Positions 33,462 to 40,646 of a stretch of DNA of 56,650 nt are shown piece by piece. The position numbers were made by a program, and so were the translations under genes. Each line of letters opens with the position of its first letter. Position 1 is the stretch's first letter. The notes under the pieces are model-generated. The model did not search any database and was not told the DNA's origin. It saw only the letters and a program-made list of their open reading frames with translations. Source of the stretch: an uncultured Oscillospiraceae bacterium (lineage in GTDB: Bacteria; Bacillota; Clostridia; Oscillospirales; Oscillospiraceae); assembly GCA_947631865.1 (NCBI GenBank), contig CANRNF010000009.1, forward strand, positions 1-56,650, given 5' to 3'.

Positions 33462-36400
33462 TCAGTTTGGAAATGTTGTCTCTATGTTTTTGCTCAGCTC
33501 TTCCTGCTCCTTGGCGAATTTCTCCGCCTGCCGCTTCTGCCACTCGGTGGCCTCCAAAAACTCCACCGGCTGGTTGACGACCACCTGCGGGAAGGGCACG
33601 TTGATCTTGTGCTTGTCGAATATGAGCTTCATCTCCCGGTTCAGGTCCCTGACCATCTGGATGCGGTCGCCCTCGGCGCACTGGGCCACGATCTTGATGA
33701 TCACGCCGGAGTCGCCCAGCTCGGCCACGCCCTTGTAGAAGGGGCCGTCGGTGATCTTGGGCAGGTGCTTGCGCACGTTGGGCAGCTCCTCCTTCAGGAT
33801 GGCCTCCACCCGCTCCAGGCTCTCGCCGTACTCGATGCCGATGTCGCAGGCGGCGAAGGACTCCTTCCGGGTCATGTTGATGACGTTGGAGATGGCGCTG
33901 TTGTTGATGATCTTGATGTTCTTGCCGGGCTCCTCGATCTTGGTGGTGCGCACGCCGATCTCCACCACCGTGCCGCGCCAGTCGCCGATGGTGACGATGT
34001 CGCCCACCCGGAACTCGCCCTCGAAGATGATGAACAGGCCCGCCACGATGTCCTTCACCAGGTCCTGGGCGCCCAGGCCGATGACCAGGCTCAAAATACC
34101 GGCGGAGGCCAGCAGCGTGGCGGTGTCCACGCCGAACATGGCGAAGCCGAAATACAGCGCCACGATGACCGACACGTATTTCACCAGGTTGTTCACCAGG
34201 CGTATCACAGTCTCGCCCCGGGCGCTCATGCTCCGGCTGAGGAACTTCAGCACGGACCGGAGCACCATGCTCACCACGCTGATCACGCATATGATCATGA
34301 TGCTGGCGGTGACGGCGAACACGTTCACGCCCCGGGTCCAAGTGCCGTCCAGGACGTAGCGGAACACACTGGTGCGGGTGAAGGCGGCCTCCTTGTTGGC
34401 CACGGCCACCACGATGAACAGGGCCAGCATCCCCAGCATGACCTTCAAGACCAGGGTGGTCTTCTGCTCGGGGGTCATCTCGCCCCAGCCCAGGGCCTGG
34501 TTGCTCCACCGGCTGAAGGCGCTCTCGGTCTTCTTCACCGAACCGTCGGGCATGACCACGTCCACCATCCGGCTGCGCTTGCCGGAGCCGGACCCGTTCG
34601 GAGCGGCCTCCGCCGGGGCCTTCCCGGCGGCGCCCTCCTTTTCCCGCCGCTCAAAGCTGAGCAGCACGCACATGAGGGCCAGCCCCAGCAGGCTCACGCC
34701 CGTGGTAGACAGGCTGATGAGGACCCGGTCCCCATAAAGCTCGGCGGAGGGGATGACCGCATAGACGAACCCCTCGTCGGTCTCGATGGCGGAGCCGTAG
34801 TACTTATCCATGCCCAGGGTCACGTAGCCGCTGTCCCCGTCGCGGTACATGTCGCTCTTCATGCCGTAGTCCTCGGAGCTGCGGCCGATATACCGCTCGT
34901 CGGGGTAGTAGATGAAGTTCTTGGTGTCCCGGTCCACGGCGAAGGCGAAGCCGTTCACGCCCACCCGGATGTTCTGGAGCACCGCGCCCAGGCTGAGCTG
35001 CTGCACCGCGTCGGCCAGCAGCTCCGGCTGGACGGAGATCTGCACGAAGCCGTTGGCGTCGCCGTTCTCGTCCCGGATGGTCACGCCCACGTACTGGCGG
35101 TACACGCCCACATCGTCCATCTGGGCCGCCTGGACCAGATAGGGCACGCCCTGCAGCAGCTGCCGGAACTCATAGGACTGATCCCCGGGCTCCTGGCTGA
35201 GGATGAAGTTGGTGTAGGGGGAGTCGGTGGCGGCGATCTCGCCGTTTTTATCGAATATGAAGACATACTCCACGCCCAGGGCGTCGCTGAGCTCGCTCAG
35301 CATCTTCTTGTCCTGGAAGATATCGGGCCGCTTGCCCAGGATGTAGGAGGCGGTCTCGCCCTTGCTGATATAGCTGGTGTTGTACTGCTCCGTGAGCAGG
35401 TCCACGTTCTTCCGGTACCGGCCCATGGTCATCTCCACCTCCTCCAGCCGCTGGGTGTTGGCGATGGAGGCCCGGCTCATGGAGTAGAGGGTCTGCATGT
35501 AGAAGGAGGCCACCAGGATGAAGATGAGCCCCACCGCCGAGGCGGTGACCAGCTTCCGTCCCACCCGCCGGTGGTAACGGAAGGGACCCATGTTCTTGTA
35601 ATCCGCCTCGGAGGTCCGGGTCTTCTGCTCCTCCCGGAGCATGGCGATGGCGTAGAACACCACCACGGTGATGGCCGCGAAGAACACGAACAGCACGATG
35701 ATGACCGTGATGGGGTTGGCGGAGTTTATCTCGTTCCTGCTCACGGCGCAGATGATATACACGTCCCCGTCCCGGACCACGCCGCAGTAGAACTCATAGC
35801 CGTATATGGTCATCCAGCAGCACTTGCCGTCCTCCAGGTCCTCCACCTGGATGCCCGCGTCCAGGGCGTCCTGGCCGATGAGGTCCTCGTAGGGGTGATA
35901 GAGGAAGGTATAGTCCTTGGCGGATATGACGAAGGAGTGGCCGTCCAGGCCCACGCTCACGTTCTCCAGCACGCTCTTCCAGGAGGAGGTCTCCTCCGTG
36001 AGCCGGTCCAGCTCCGCCGGGTCCTGGGCCACCACGGCCATGCGGCCCCAGTCGATCATGGCGCCGTAATAGCGCAGGCGGCTGCCGCCGGTATCCACCT
36101 CGAAGGCCTGGGAGGGCTGGGAGGCGGAGGTGTTGTCCCGGGCGAACACGGTCCGCAGCTGGTTATACCGGGCCCGGGTGAAGTCCACCTTGGAGGGCCG
36201 GGCGCTGTAGAGCTGGTTGCCCCGGCTGTCCAAGATGAAGACGTTGTTCACGTCCAGCAGGGTGCGGTAGCTCTCCATCACGTCCTCGTCCAGCTCCGGA
36301 TCCACCTGCTCCCGCACCATGTAGGCCAGGCTCTTGGCCTTGGACTGGTAGATGCCGTCCACGGTCTCCTTGAGCCGTTTGGTGGAGGCGCTGGTGGTCT

Positions 36401-36560
36401 GGACCAGCTCCCGGATCTGCTCGATCTTCTGGGCCGTGTCCCGGCTCTGCTGCTCCAGGGACAGGTGGTTCTGCATGGAGGTCAGATAGAATCCCAGGCC
36501 TACCAGGCACAGGATCTCGATGATGACCACGACGATGGCTTTTCTCTTCAGCTTATCCAT
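33462..36560 (-). CDS. MscS-type channel with two N-terminal outer sensor regions
   Basis: 1,032 residues. Helix 1 (about 9-28) leads to an outer sensor region (about 30-290) with a PAS/Cache-like core (NNVFILDSRGNQLYSA; VSVGLDGHSFVISAKDYTFLYHP). A second membrane pair (about 300-390) leads to a second, similar sensor region (about 400-610: YVFIFDKNGEIAATDSPY; IRVGVNGFAFAVDRDTKNFIYYPD). Further helices lead to the MscS pore helix and beta domain (LASAGILSLVIGLGAQDLVKDIVAG; FRVGDIVTIGDWRGTVVEI; NNSAISNV) and the MscS C-terminal domain. Plain MscS is under 300 residues. ATG 36560 lies 11 bases after the stop of the binding-protein gene, so the two form an operon. Confidence 0.88.
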   Translation of the reverse strand: MDKLKRKAIVVVIIEILCLVGLGFYLTSMQNHLSLEQQSRDTAQKIEQIRELVQTTSASTKRLKETVDGIYQSKAKSLAYMVREQVDPELDEDVMESYRTLLDVNNVFILDSRGNQLYSARPSKVDFTRARYNQLRTVFARDNTSASQPSQAFEVDTGGSRLRYYGAMIDWGRMAVVAQDPAELDRLTEETSSWKSVLENVSVGLDGHSFVISAKDYTFLYHPYEDLIGQDALDAGIQVEDLEDGKCCWMTIYGYEFYCGVVRDGDVYIICAVSRNEINSANPITVIIVLFVFFAAITVVVFYAIAMLREEQKTRTSEADYKNMGPFRYHRRVGRKLVTASAVGLIFILVASFYMQTLYSMSRASIANTQRLEEVEMTMGRYRKNVDLLTEQYNTSYISKGETASYILGKRPDIFQDKKMLSELSDALGVEYVFIFDKNGEIAATDSPYTNFILSQEPGDQSYEFRQLLQGVPYLVQAAQMDDVGVYRQYVGVTIRDENGDANGFVQISVQPELLADAVQQLSLGAVLQNIRVGVNGFAFAVDRDTKNFIYYPDERYIGRSSEDYGMKSDMYRDGDSGYVTLGMDKYYGSAIETDEGFVYAVIPSAELYGDRVLISLSTTGVSLLGLALMCVLLSFERREKEGAAGKAPAEAAPNGSGSGKRSRMVDVVMPDGSVKKTESAFSRWSNQALGWGEMTPEQKTTLVLKVMLGMLALFIVVAVANKEAAFTRTSVFRYVLDGTWTRGVNVFAVTASIMIICVISVVSMVLRSVLKFLSRSMSARGETVIRLVNNLVKYVSVIVALYFGFAMFGVDTATLLASAGILSLVIGLGAQDLVKDIVAGLFIIFEGEFRVGDIVTIGDWRGTVVEIGVRTTKIEEPGKNIKIINNSAISNVINMTRKESFAACDIGIEYGESLERVEAILKEELPNVRKHLPKITDGPFYKGVAELGDSGVIIKIVAQCAEGDRIQMVRDLNREMKLIFDKHKINVPFPQVVVNQPVEFLEATEWQKRQAEKFAKEQEELSKNIETTFPN

Positions 36561-36570
36561 GACAGCCCCC

Positions 36571-37323
36571 TCAGTCCCACTTGTCGATGAACGCGTCCAC
36601 CGTGCCGTCGGCGAGCATCTCATCCATGGCCGCGGCCACCTCGCCGCTGAGCTCCGAGTCCTTCTGGGTGGCCACGCCGTAATACTGGGTGGCCAGGGAG
36701 CCGGGCAGGTAGGCCCGGTCGTCGTTCATGTACGCCTGGGCGATGCAGCCGTCCATGCACACCGCGTCCACGTCGCCCACCTCCAGGGCGTCCGCCAGGT
36801 CTGGATAGGAATCCAGCTCCTTCAGCTCCACGCCCTTGTGGCTGTATTTCTTCATGGTCTCCGTCACCAGGTCGCCGGTGTTGGACCCTGCCAGCACGCC
36901 CACGGTCATCCCGCCCAGGTCCATCCACTGCCGGAAGCAGGAGGAGGTCTGGACCATGAACACCGTGTCGTCGCTGTAATAGGGGGCGGAGAAGTCGAAC
37001 ACCTCCTGCCGCTCCTCGTTGATGGAGTAGCAGGCGATGAGGCAGTCCACCTGGCCGCTCTCCAGCGTCTCCCGGCGGGTGGCCGGGGTCACGGTGACGA
37101 ACTGCACGTCCTCCCGGCCCAGGCGTTTGCCCAGTTCCCGGGCCAGGTCTATCTCCAGCCCGTAGTATTTCCCGGTGGTCTCGTTCAGGTAGCTGAAATT
37201 CACGATGTCGTCCCGAACGCCCACGGTCAGCGTGGTCTCCGCCGCGAGAGCCCGCCCGCCGGAGAACAGCCCCACGGCCAGCGCGGCCAGCAAGAGCAGC
37301 GGCACTATACGGTTCTTCTTCAT
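36571..37323 (-). CDS. Exported solute-binding protein, SBP_bac_3 (amino-acid type)
   Basis: 250 residues. A signal peptide (about 4-25, ending GGRALA-AE, no lipobox Cys) precedes a two-lobed periplasmic-binding fold: TLTVGVRDDIVNFSYLNETTG, YGLEIDLARELGKRLG and IACYSINEERQEVFDFSAPYY. It resembles glutamine- or cystine-binding proteins of ABC importers, but no permease or ATPase gene is adjacent; the next gene is the sensor-MscS channel. Lacking a lipid anchor, it would be held by a partner or released. ATG 37323 is chosen for the signal peptide. Confidence 0.9.
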   Translation of the reverse strand: MKKNRIVPLLLLAALAVGLFSGGRALAAETTLTVGVRDDIVNFSYLNETTGKYYGLEIDLARELGKRLGREDVQFVTVTPATRRETLESGQVDCLIACYSINEERQEVFDFSAPYYSDDTVFMVQTSSCFRQWMDLGGMTVGVLAGSNTGDLVTETMKKYSHKGVELKELDSYPDLADALEVGDVDAVCMDGCIAQAYMNDDRAYLPGSLATQYYGVATQKDSELSGEVAAAMDEMLADGTVDAFIDKWD

Positions 37324-37456
37324 CCTTCCGACCGTCCTTCCCTGGAAGACATAAACAACAACATTGACCACAGGCGGCTGCACGTCGCAATACCGCCATA
37401 ATATACACTAAATTATAATATACCATACAAGTTTTTTACACGCAACAAAAATATGT

Positions 37457-37501
37457 TTCGTCCCTCCCCCCGGGCGTTGGAGCTCCGGAGAGAGGGACGA
37501 A
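37457..37501 (-). terminator. Terminator of tcdA
   Basis: Stem TTCGTCCCTC / GAGGGACGAA around a GC-rich loop; on the minus strand it is followed by ACATATTTTTG. It separates tcdA from the AT-rich promoter region of the binding-protein gene (about 37390-37450), which contains several TATAAT-like boxes. Confidence 0.65.
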
Positions 37502-37504
37502 TGT

Positions 37505-38236
37505 TCAGCTATCCTCTTTTTCCTTTTCCTTTGCCTTTGCCGTCAGGTCCTTTACCACCTCGCCGGCGATGATGAGCCCCGCCACGGAGGGGACGAAGGC
37601 CACGCTGCCGGGGACCGGGCGGGGACCGTCCTCCGGCGCTCCTTCGGGCTGGAGAGGCTCCTCCTCGGACCAGACCGTTTTCAGCCTTCTGATGCCCCGC
37701 TTTTTCAGCTCCCGGCGCATGGCCCTGGCCAGGGGGTCCATCCGGGTCTTATAGATATCCCCCGACCGGAAGGCGGTGGGGTCCAGCTTGTTCCCGGCGC
37801 CCATGGAGCTGATGATGGGGACGCCTGTCTGGTCGCACTTCACCGCCAGGGCCAGCTTGGCCGCCACGGTGTCCACCGCGTCCACCACGTAGTCGTATTT
37901 CTCAAAGGGGAAGTCGTCGATGTTGTCCGGCAGGACGAAGCGCCGGTATGTCTCCACCTTTGCCTGGGGGTTGATGGACAGGATGCGCTCCTTCATGGCC
38001 TCCGTCTTGGGCCGGCCCAGGGTGTTGACGGTGGCGATGATCTGCCGGTTCAGGTTGGACAGGTCCACCTTGTCGTTGTCCACCAGGTCGAAAGCCCCCA
38101 GGCCGCTGCGGGCCAGGGCCTCGCACACATACCCGCCTACGCCGCCTACGCCGAACACGGCCACCCGTGACCGGGCCATGACCGCCATGGCCTCCGGGCC
38201 CAGGAGCATCTCCGTTCTGTAAAACGGTCCGTGCAT
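37505..38236 (-). CDS. tcdA: tRNA threonylcarbamoyladenosine dehydratase
   Basis: E1-like ATP enzyme that cyclises t6A to ct6A at position 37 of ANN-decoding tRNAs. 243 residues: VAVFGVGGVGGYVCEALARSGLG (nucleotide loop), VDNDKVDLSNLNRQI, the KTEAMKERI helix, VVDAVDTVAAKLAL and the SSMGAGNKLDPT motif that separates TcdA from ThiF and MoeB. The C terminus is highly charged (KAKEKEKED). Length and motifs are standard. Confidence 0.94.
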   Translation of the reverse strand: MHGPFYRTEMLLGPEAMAVMARSRVAVFGVGGVGGYVCEALARSGLGAFDLVDNDKVDLSNLNRQIIATVNTLGRPKTEAMKERILSINPQAKVETYRRFVLPDNIDDFPFEKYDYVVDAVDTVAAKLALAVKCDQTGVPIISSMGAGNKLDPTAFRSGDIYKTRMDPLARAMRRELKKRGIRRLKTVWSEEEPLQPEGAPEDGPRPVPGSVAFVPSVAGLIIAGEVVKDLTAKAKEKEKEDS

Positions 38237-38280
38237 CCCGCTCCCCTCCTTTTTGCAAGATCTTGCTCACACTTGCTCAC

Positions 38281-38308
38281 ATTGTAGCATGTCTTTTCCC
38301 GAATGCAA
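38281..38308 (-). promoter_or_regulatory. Promoter of tcdA
   Basis: Minus-strand TTGCAT (38303-38308), 16-base spacer, TACAAT (38281-38286). Just downstream, two perfect tandem copies of CTTGCTCACA (38262-38271, 38272-38281; plus-strand reading) cover the likely transcription start. Confidence 0.55.
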
Positions 38309-38332
38309 GGCCAAAACGCCCCCTTGGGATGC

Positions 38333-38364
38333 AATTCGAGTCGTGTTTTTGTCGATTCGAGACA
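38333..38364 (+). promoter_or_regulatory. Tandem direct repeat, candidate LytTR operator of the peptide operon
   Basis: Two copies of C-x-ATTCGAG-x-C (38332-38342 and 38353-38363) whose starts are exactly 21 bases apart, ending about 8 bases before the -35 box. LytTR regulators (AgrA, ComE, BlpR type) bind paired direct repeats two helical turns apart in this position. A LytTR regulator is encoded 4.3 kb downstream. The repeat sequence itself differs from the AgrA consensus. Confidence 0.5.
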
Positions 38365-38370
38365 GAGCGG

Positions 38371-38399
38371 TTGACGGCCGCCCGTAATTTCGTTAGTAT
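38371..38399 (+). promoter_or_regulatory. Promoter of the Cys-rich peptide operon
   Basis: TTGACG (38371-38376), 17-base spacer, TAGTAT (38394-38399), 34 bases before the GTG of the first peptide gene. It is the only promoter-like sequence seen before 40.7 kb on this strand. Confidence 0.7.
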
Positions 38400-38433
38400 G
38401 GTATCGTAAAATTGTATTGAGGGGGAACACACC

Positions 38434-38658
38434 GTGAACGACGAAGAGATCCTGGACGAAAAGACTTTGGAGGGCGTCGCCGGCGGGGCGATGAACGACG
38501 CCATGCTGTACGCTGAGTTTATGGCGTACTTCATCACGCACAACTGTCCCGGCTGCGCGCTGGCCGACACCGACTGTCCCTATGCCCTCGACCCGAGCCT
38601 GGTCTATGAGGAAGTGAAGCACGACAAAAAAACGCCCTGCCCCCATCGGCCGAAATAA
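38434..38658 (+). CDS. Double-glycine-leader Cys-rich peptide 1
   Basis: 74 residues: an acidic leader ending LEGVAGG (Leu -7, Val -4, Gly-Gly -2/-1), the classic C39-peptidase cleavage pattern, then a core with four Cys in the order C-x2-C-x6-C...C (NCPGCALADTDCPY; late PCPHRP). Predicted to be a secreted bacteriocin, pheromone or modified peptide precursor. GTG start behind GAGGGGG. First gene of an eight-peptide operon; no match to a named bacteriocin is recognised. Confidence 0.8.
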   Translation: MNDEEILDEKTLEGVAGGAMNDAMLYAEFMAYFITHNCPGCALADTDCPYALDPSLVYEEVKHDKKTPCPHRPK

Positions 38659-38674
38659 AAAGGAGGAGCACCCC

Positions 38675-38902
38675 GTGAGCGAGGAGAAAAAGGCGGACGG
38701 GAAGACGCTGAGCGACGAGACCGTGAAGGCCGTATCCGGCGGTCTGGAAGAGCATGACGATCCATTTTTTACATTTTTCCATGCCAACTGCCTCTGCTGC
38801 CGTTTGACCGCGGACTGTGTCTATGGAAGTTTTGAACATGCCTTTGAATTGCTGGGCAGCAGGCCGGACGCGGTGTGTTTCGGGAAATATCTTGACCCTT
38901 AA
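38675..38902 (+). CDS. Double-glycine-leader Cys-rich peptide 2
   Basis: 75 residues. The leader ends VKAVSGG (Val -7, Val -4), followed by an acidic and aromatic core, EEHDDPFFTFFHANC, and five Cys (CLCC-x5-C-V-Y; one late Cys). It shares the C-x2-C-x5/6-C-x-Y pattern with peptides 1 and 3. The GTG start has a strong AAGGAGG site 16 bases after the previous stop. Function unknown; paralogue by leader and Cys spacing rather than overall identity. Confidence 0.8.
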   Translation: MSEEKKADGKTLSDETVKAVSGGLEEHDDPFFTFFHANCLCCRLTADCVYGSFEHAFELLGSRPDAVCFGKYLDP

Positions 38903-38928
38903 ATATCAAAAATCAGGAGGAACACACC

Positions 38929-39165
38929 ATGAACGAGGAAATGAAGCTGGACGAGAAGACCCTGGAAAAGATCACCGGCGGGATATCCGCCGATGATCTC
39001 CAGGCGGCCGAGATCTTCCGCGTGCCCTTTATCGACGCCTATTGCAGCCGCTGCTCGAGATGCAACACGGAGTGTTCCTATCCCAGCGGCGACCCCTTCG
39101 ATACGACGGCGATGTATTATGTGTTCAAGGACAAGCCGGGCTGCCCCTGGATCGTCCCCAAATGA
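38929..39165 (+). CDS. Double-glycine-leader Cys-rich peptide 3
   Basis: 78 residues. The leader MNEEMKLDEKTLEKITGG is nearly the same as that of peptide 1 in its last twelve residues (DEKTLE then hydrophobic -4, GG). The core has five Cys: C-x2-C-x2-C-x3-C-S-Y, then GCPW near the end. AGGAGG precedes the ATG. The shared ending CP or C-P-like with peptides 1 and 8 suggests a common fold or crosslink pattern. Confidence 0.8.
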   Translation: MNEEMKLDEKTLEKITGGISADDLQAAEIFRVPFIDAYCSRCSRCNTECSYPSGDPFDTTAMYYVFKDKPGCPWIVPK

Positions 39166-39190
39166 CAACGCGGACAAGGAGGAAAACGCC

Positions 39191-39379
39191 ATGAGAAAAT
39201 GTGTGCGCTGCGGCGCGGAGATGGAAGAGGGCTTCACATTCACCGGCTCGGGCGGCAACGTGATACGGCGCAAGGGCCTGGGCGGAAAGGCCGTCTACCC
39301 CAAGGCGGCGGTGTGCCCCGTCTGCGGCGAGGTGAGCGTCTACGTGGACGAGGAGCAGCTGGAAAAGCTGAAAAAGTGA
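39191..39379 (+). CDS. Small zinc-ribbon protein without leader
   Basis: 62 residues with two CxxC pairs (KCVRCGAE near the start, VCPVCGEV near 42), i.e. a compact zinc ribbon, and a C-terminal acidic helix (VDEEQLEKLKK). Unlike its neighbours it has no double-glycine leader, so it should stay in the cell. It lies inside the peptide operon with its own AAGGAGG site and may be the ancestor or cytoplasmic partner of the zinc-ribbon-like peptides that follow. Confidence 0.75.
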   Translation: MRKCVRCGAEMEEGFTFTGSGGNVIRRKGLGGKAVYPKAAVCPVCGEVSVYVDEEQLEKLKK

Positions 39380-39389
39380 GGTATGGATC

Positions 39390-39626
39390 GTGATGACTGA
39401 CGAGAAGAAAACCCCGCGGGGGGGGGTAACCCCTGAACTGGAGGATGACGTCCTGGACGTAGTGACCGGCGGCGCCGCCGATGGGACGTTTCTGTATCGC
39501 TGCCCCAATTGCGGCTATGAGTATCGTGGCTTTCCGACGGCGACGATCGAAGGTTCTAACGAGCCGTGGTGCCCGTGCTGCGCCGTTATTGATCACTGCA
39601 ATACGAGAATGATTAAGGTCGGCTAG
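39390..39626 (+). CDS. Double-glycine-leader peptide 4, zinc-ribbon-like core, G9 run in leader
   Basis: 77-78 residues (GTG 39390 or ATG 39393). The leader ends VLDVVTGG; the core carries RCPNCGYEYRG and WCPCC, two CxxC-type pairs typical of a zinc ribbon, plus a late Cys. Codons 10-13 fall in a run of nine G (39418-39426): only a multiple-of-three change keeps the frame, so one slip would abolish the peptide. This copy is in the on state. Confidence 0.8.
   Translation: MMTDEKKTPRGGVTPELEDDVLDVVTGGAADGTFLYRCPNCGYEYRGFPTATIEGSNEPWCPCCAVIDHCNTRMIKVG
39418..39426 (+). repeat. G9 homopolymer in the leader of peptide 4
   Basis: Nine consecutive G about 25 bases after the start codon. Eight or ten G would shift the frame before the double-glycine site. 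Confidence 0.9.
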
Positions 39627-39652
39627 AGCCTATAAAACAGGAAGGAAACGCC

Positions 39653-39856
39653 ATGAGCGAAGAAAAAACAGTCACCGACCAGGAGATGGAAGAGGTCGCC
39701 GGCGGCATCAAACTCCCGCCCCTGACGGCTTTGTACCGCTGCTACCAGTGCGGCGCGGAGCAGCGCCTTGAGGTGACTACGCGTCTATATTATTGCAGTA
39801 AATGCCGTTTGCCAATGGGCGTCGTGTCCGGCTCTGAGACGCGAGGTCAGGAATAA
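39653..39856 (+). CDS. Double-glycine-leader peptide 5, zinc-ribbon-like core
   Basis: 67 residues. The leader ends MEEVAGG; the core begins IKLPPLTALYRC and has YRCYQCGAE and YYCSKCRLP, two CxxC knuckles about 18 residues apart, the spacing of a zinc ribbon. GGAAGG precedes the ATG. Combination of an export-type leader with a metal-binding core is unusual. Confidence 0.8.
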   Translation: MSEEKTVTDQEMEEVAGGIKLPPLTALYRCYQCGAEQRLEVTTRLYYCSKCRLPMGVVSGSETRGQE

Positions 39857-39877
39857 AACAGAAAAGGAGAAACGACC

Positions 39878-40099
39878 ATGTTCGAGATCGACGATATGGA
39901 ACTGGACAATGTGACCGGCGGGGCCGTCGGGCCCGCGGACCCCTCGCCCACCGCCACCGGCGGCGTCACGTACAAGTGCCCCAACTGCGGCGCGGTGATC
40001 TACGCCAGCACCCGGGATATGTCCGTGACCTGCCCCAATAGGAAGTGCATGAGCACCTTCAATGTCAGGAAGGGAAGGCTCATCGCCTGCAGCCTGTGA
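39878..40099 (+). CDS. Double-glycine-leader peptide 6, zinc-ribbon-like core
   Basis: 73 residues with a short leader ending LDNVTGG, a Pro/Thr/Gly-rich spacer, then YKCPNCGAVIYAS and TCPNRKCMSTF, a zinc-ribbon-like pair set close to that of peptides 4 and 5, and a last Cys near the end. AAAAGGAG precedes the ATG. Followed by a 39-base gap to the next peptide gene. Confidence 0.8.
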   Translation: MFEIDDMELDNVTGGAVGPADPSPTATGGVTYKCPNCGAVIYASTRDMSVTCPNRKCMSTFNVRKGRLIACSL

Positions 40100-40138
40100 G
40101 ACCAAATAAACTAACATAAAAAAGAAAGGAAAAAGATC

Positions 40139-40366
40139 ATGAACGACAACTTCACGAGCAAGGAACTGGACATGAACGCGCTGGAGGGCGTGAACGGCGG
40201 TGTGAAGGTGAACTCCGACGGGGTGTTCCCCCTCATCCTGCAGCACTGCGTTGGCTGCGGAGACCGCAGCGTTGAATGCTGGGCGTATCTCGAGGAGCTG
40301 AAACCGAAGTTCGCGGAGGGCGGCGAGGTGGAAGTCGCGTGCCCCAAGGGTAAGGCCATTCTGTAA
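40139..40366 (+). CDS. Double-glycine-leader Cys-rich peptide 7
   Basis: 75 residues. The leader ends LEGVNGG; the core has four Cys in C-x2-C-x6-C...C order (HCVGCGDRSVECW; late ACPKG), the same spacing as peptide 1, so it returns to the first core class after the three zinc-ribbon-like ones. GAAAGGA precedes the ATG. Confidence 0.8.
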   Translation: MNDNFTSKELDMNALEGVNGGVKVNSDGVFPLILQHCVGCGDRSVECWAYLEELKPKFAEGGEVEVACPKGKAIL

Positions 40367-40415
40367 AAAGAGCTGCGGGGCAGAACAGACAGATCAACGG
40401 ATAAGAGGTGGAAAA

Positions 40416-40646
40416 ATGGGCGAACAGATCCAGCGTGAGGAAGAGCTGCGGGCCGTCAGCGGCGGCGCGGGCGGGCAGAGCTTCGCCGCGCTGGCAGAGG
40501 ACTTCGTCTGGACCAACCGGTGCGACACCTGCCCCGACAGGCACCTCCGGCTCCATTACGGGATGTGCACGGAGGAATATAACCGGCTGCTGATGGAATG
40601 GTCCGCATGCGGTCCGGTGGACACCCGCTGCAAGCGCCGGCCGTGA
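40416..40646 (+). CDS. Double-glycine-leader Cys-rich peptide 8
   Basis: 76 residues. The short leader ends LRAVSGG, with a second GG three residues on. The core has five Cys (RCDTCPDRH, GMC, SACG, TRCKRRP) and a basic end. AAGAGGTGG precedes the ATG. It is the last peptide gene; two GC-rich hairpins separate it from the kinase gene on the same strand. Confidence 0.8.
   Translation: MGEQIQREEELRAVSGGAGGQSFAALAEDFVWTNRCDTCPDRHLRLHYGMCTEEYNRLLMEWSACGPVDTRCKRRP

Noticed and set aside
32793-36590. A 1,265-codon open frame on the plus strand
   Set aside because: Antisense to the MscS channel gene and its neighbour; the product has extreme His/Leu/Gly content and no recognisable domain, while the minus strand encodes clear families.
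36571-37323. Complete ABC importer operon
   Set aside because: Only the binding protein is present; the neighbouring genes are an MscS channel and tcdA, with no permease or ATPase.
38333-38364. CRISPR or other array repeat
   Set aside because: Only two short copies with a 21-base period; no further repeats or spacers. No CRISPR array was seen anywhere in the window.
38434-40646. Nif11-type or lanthipeptide precursor array
   Set aside because: Leaders are too short for Nif11, cores lack Ser/Thr-Cys ring patterns, and no LanM or LanBC gene is present.
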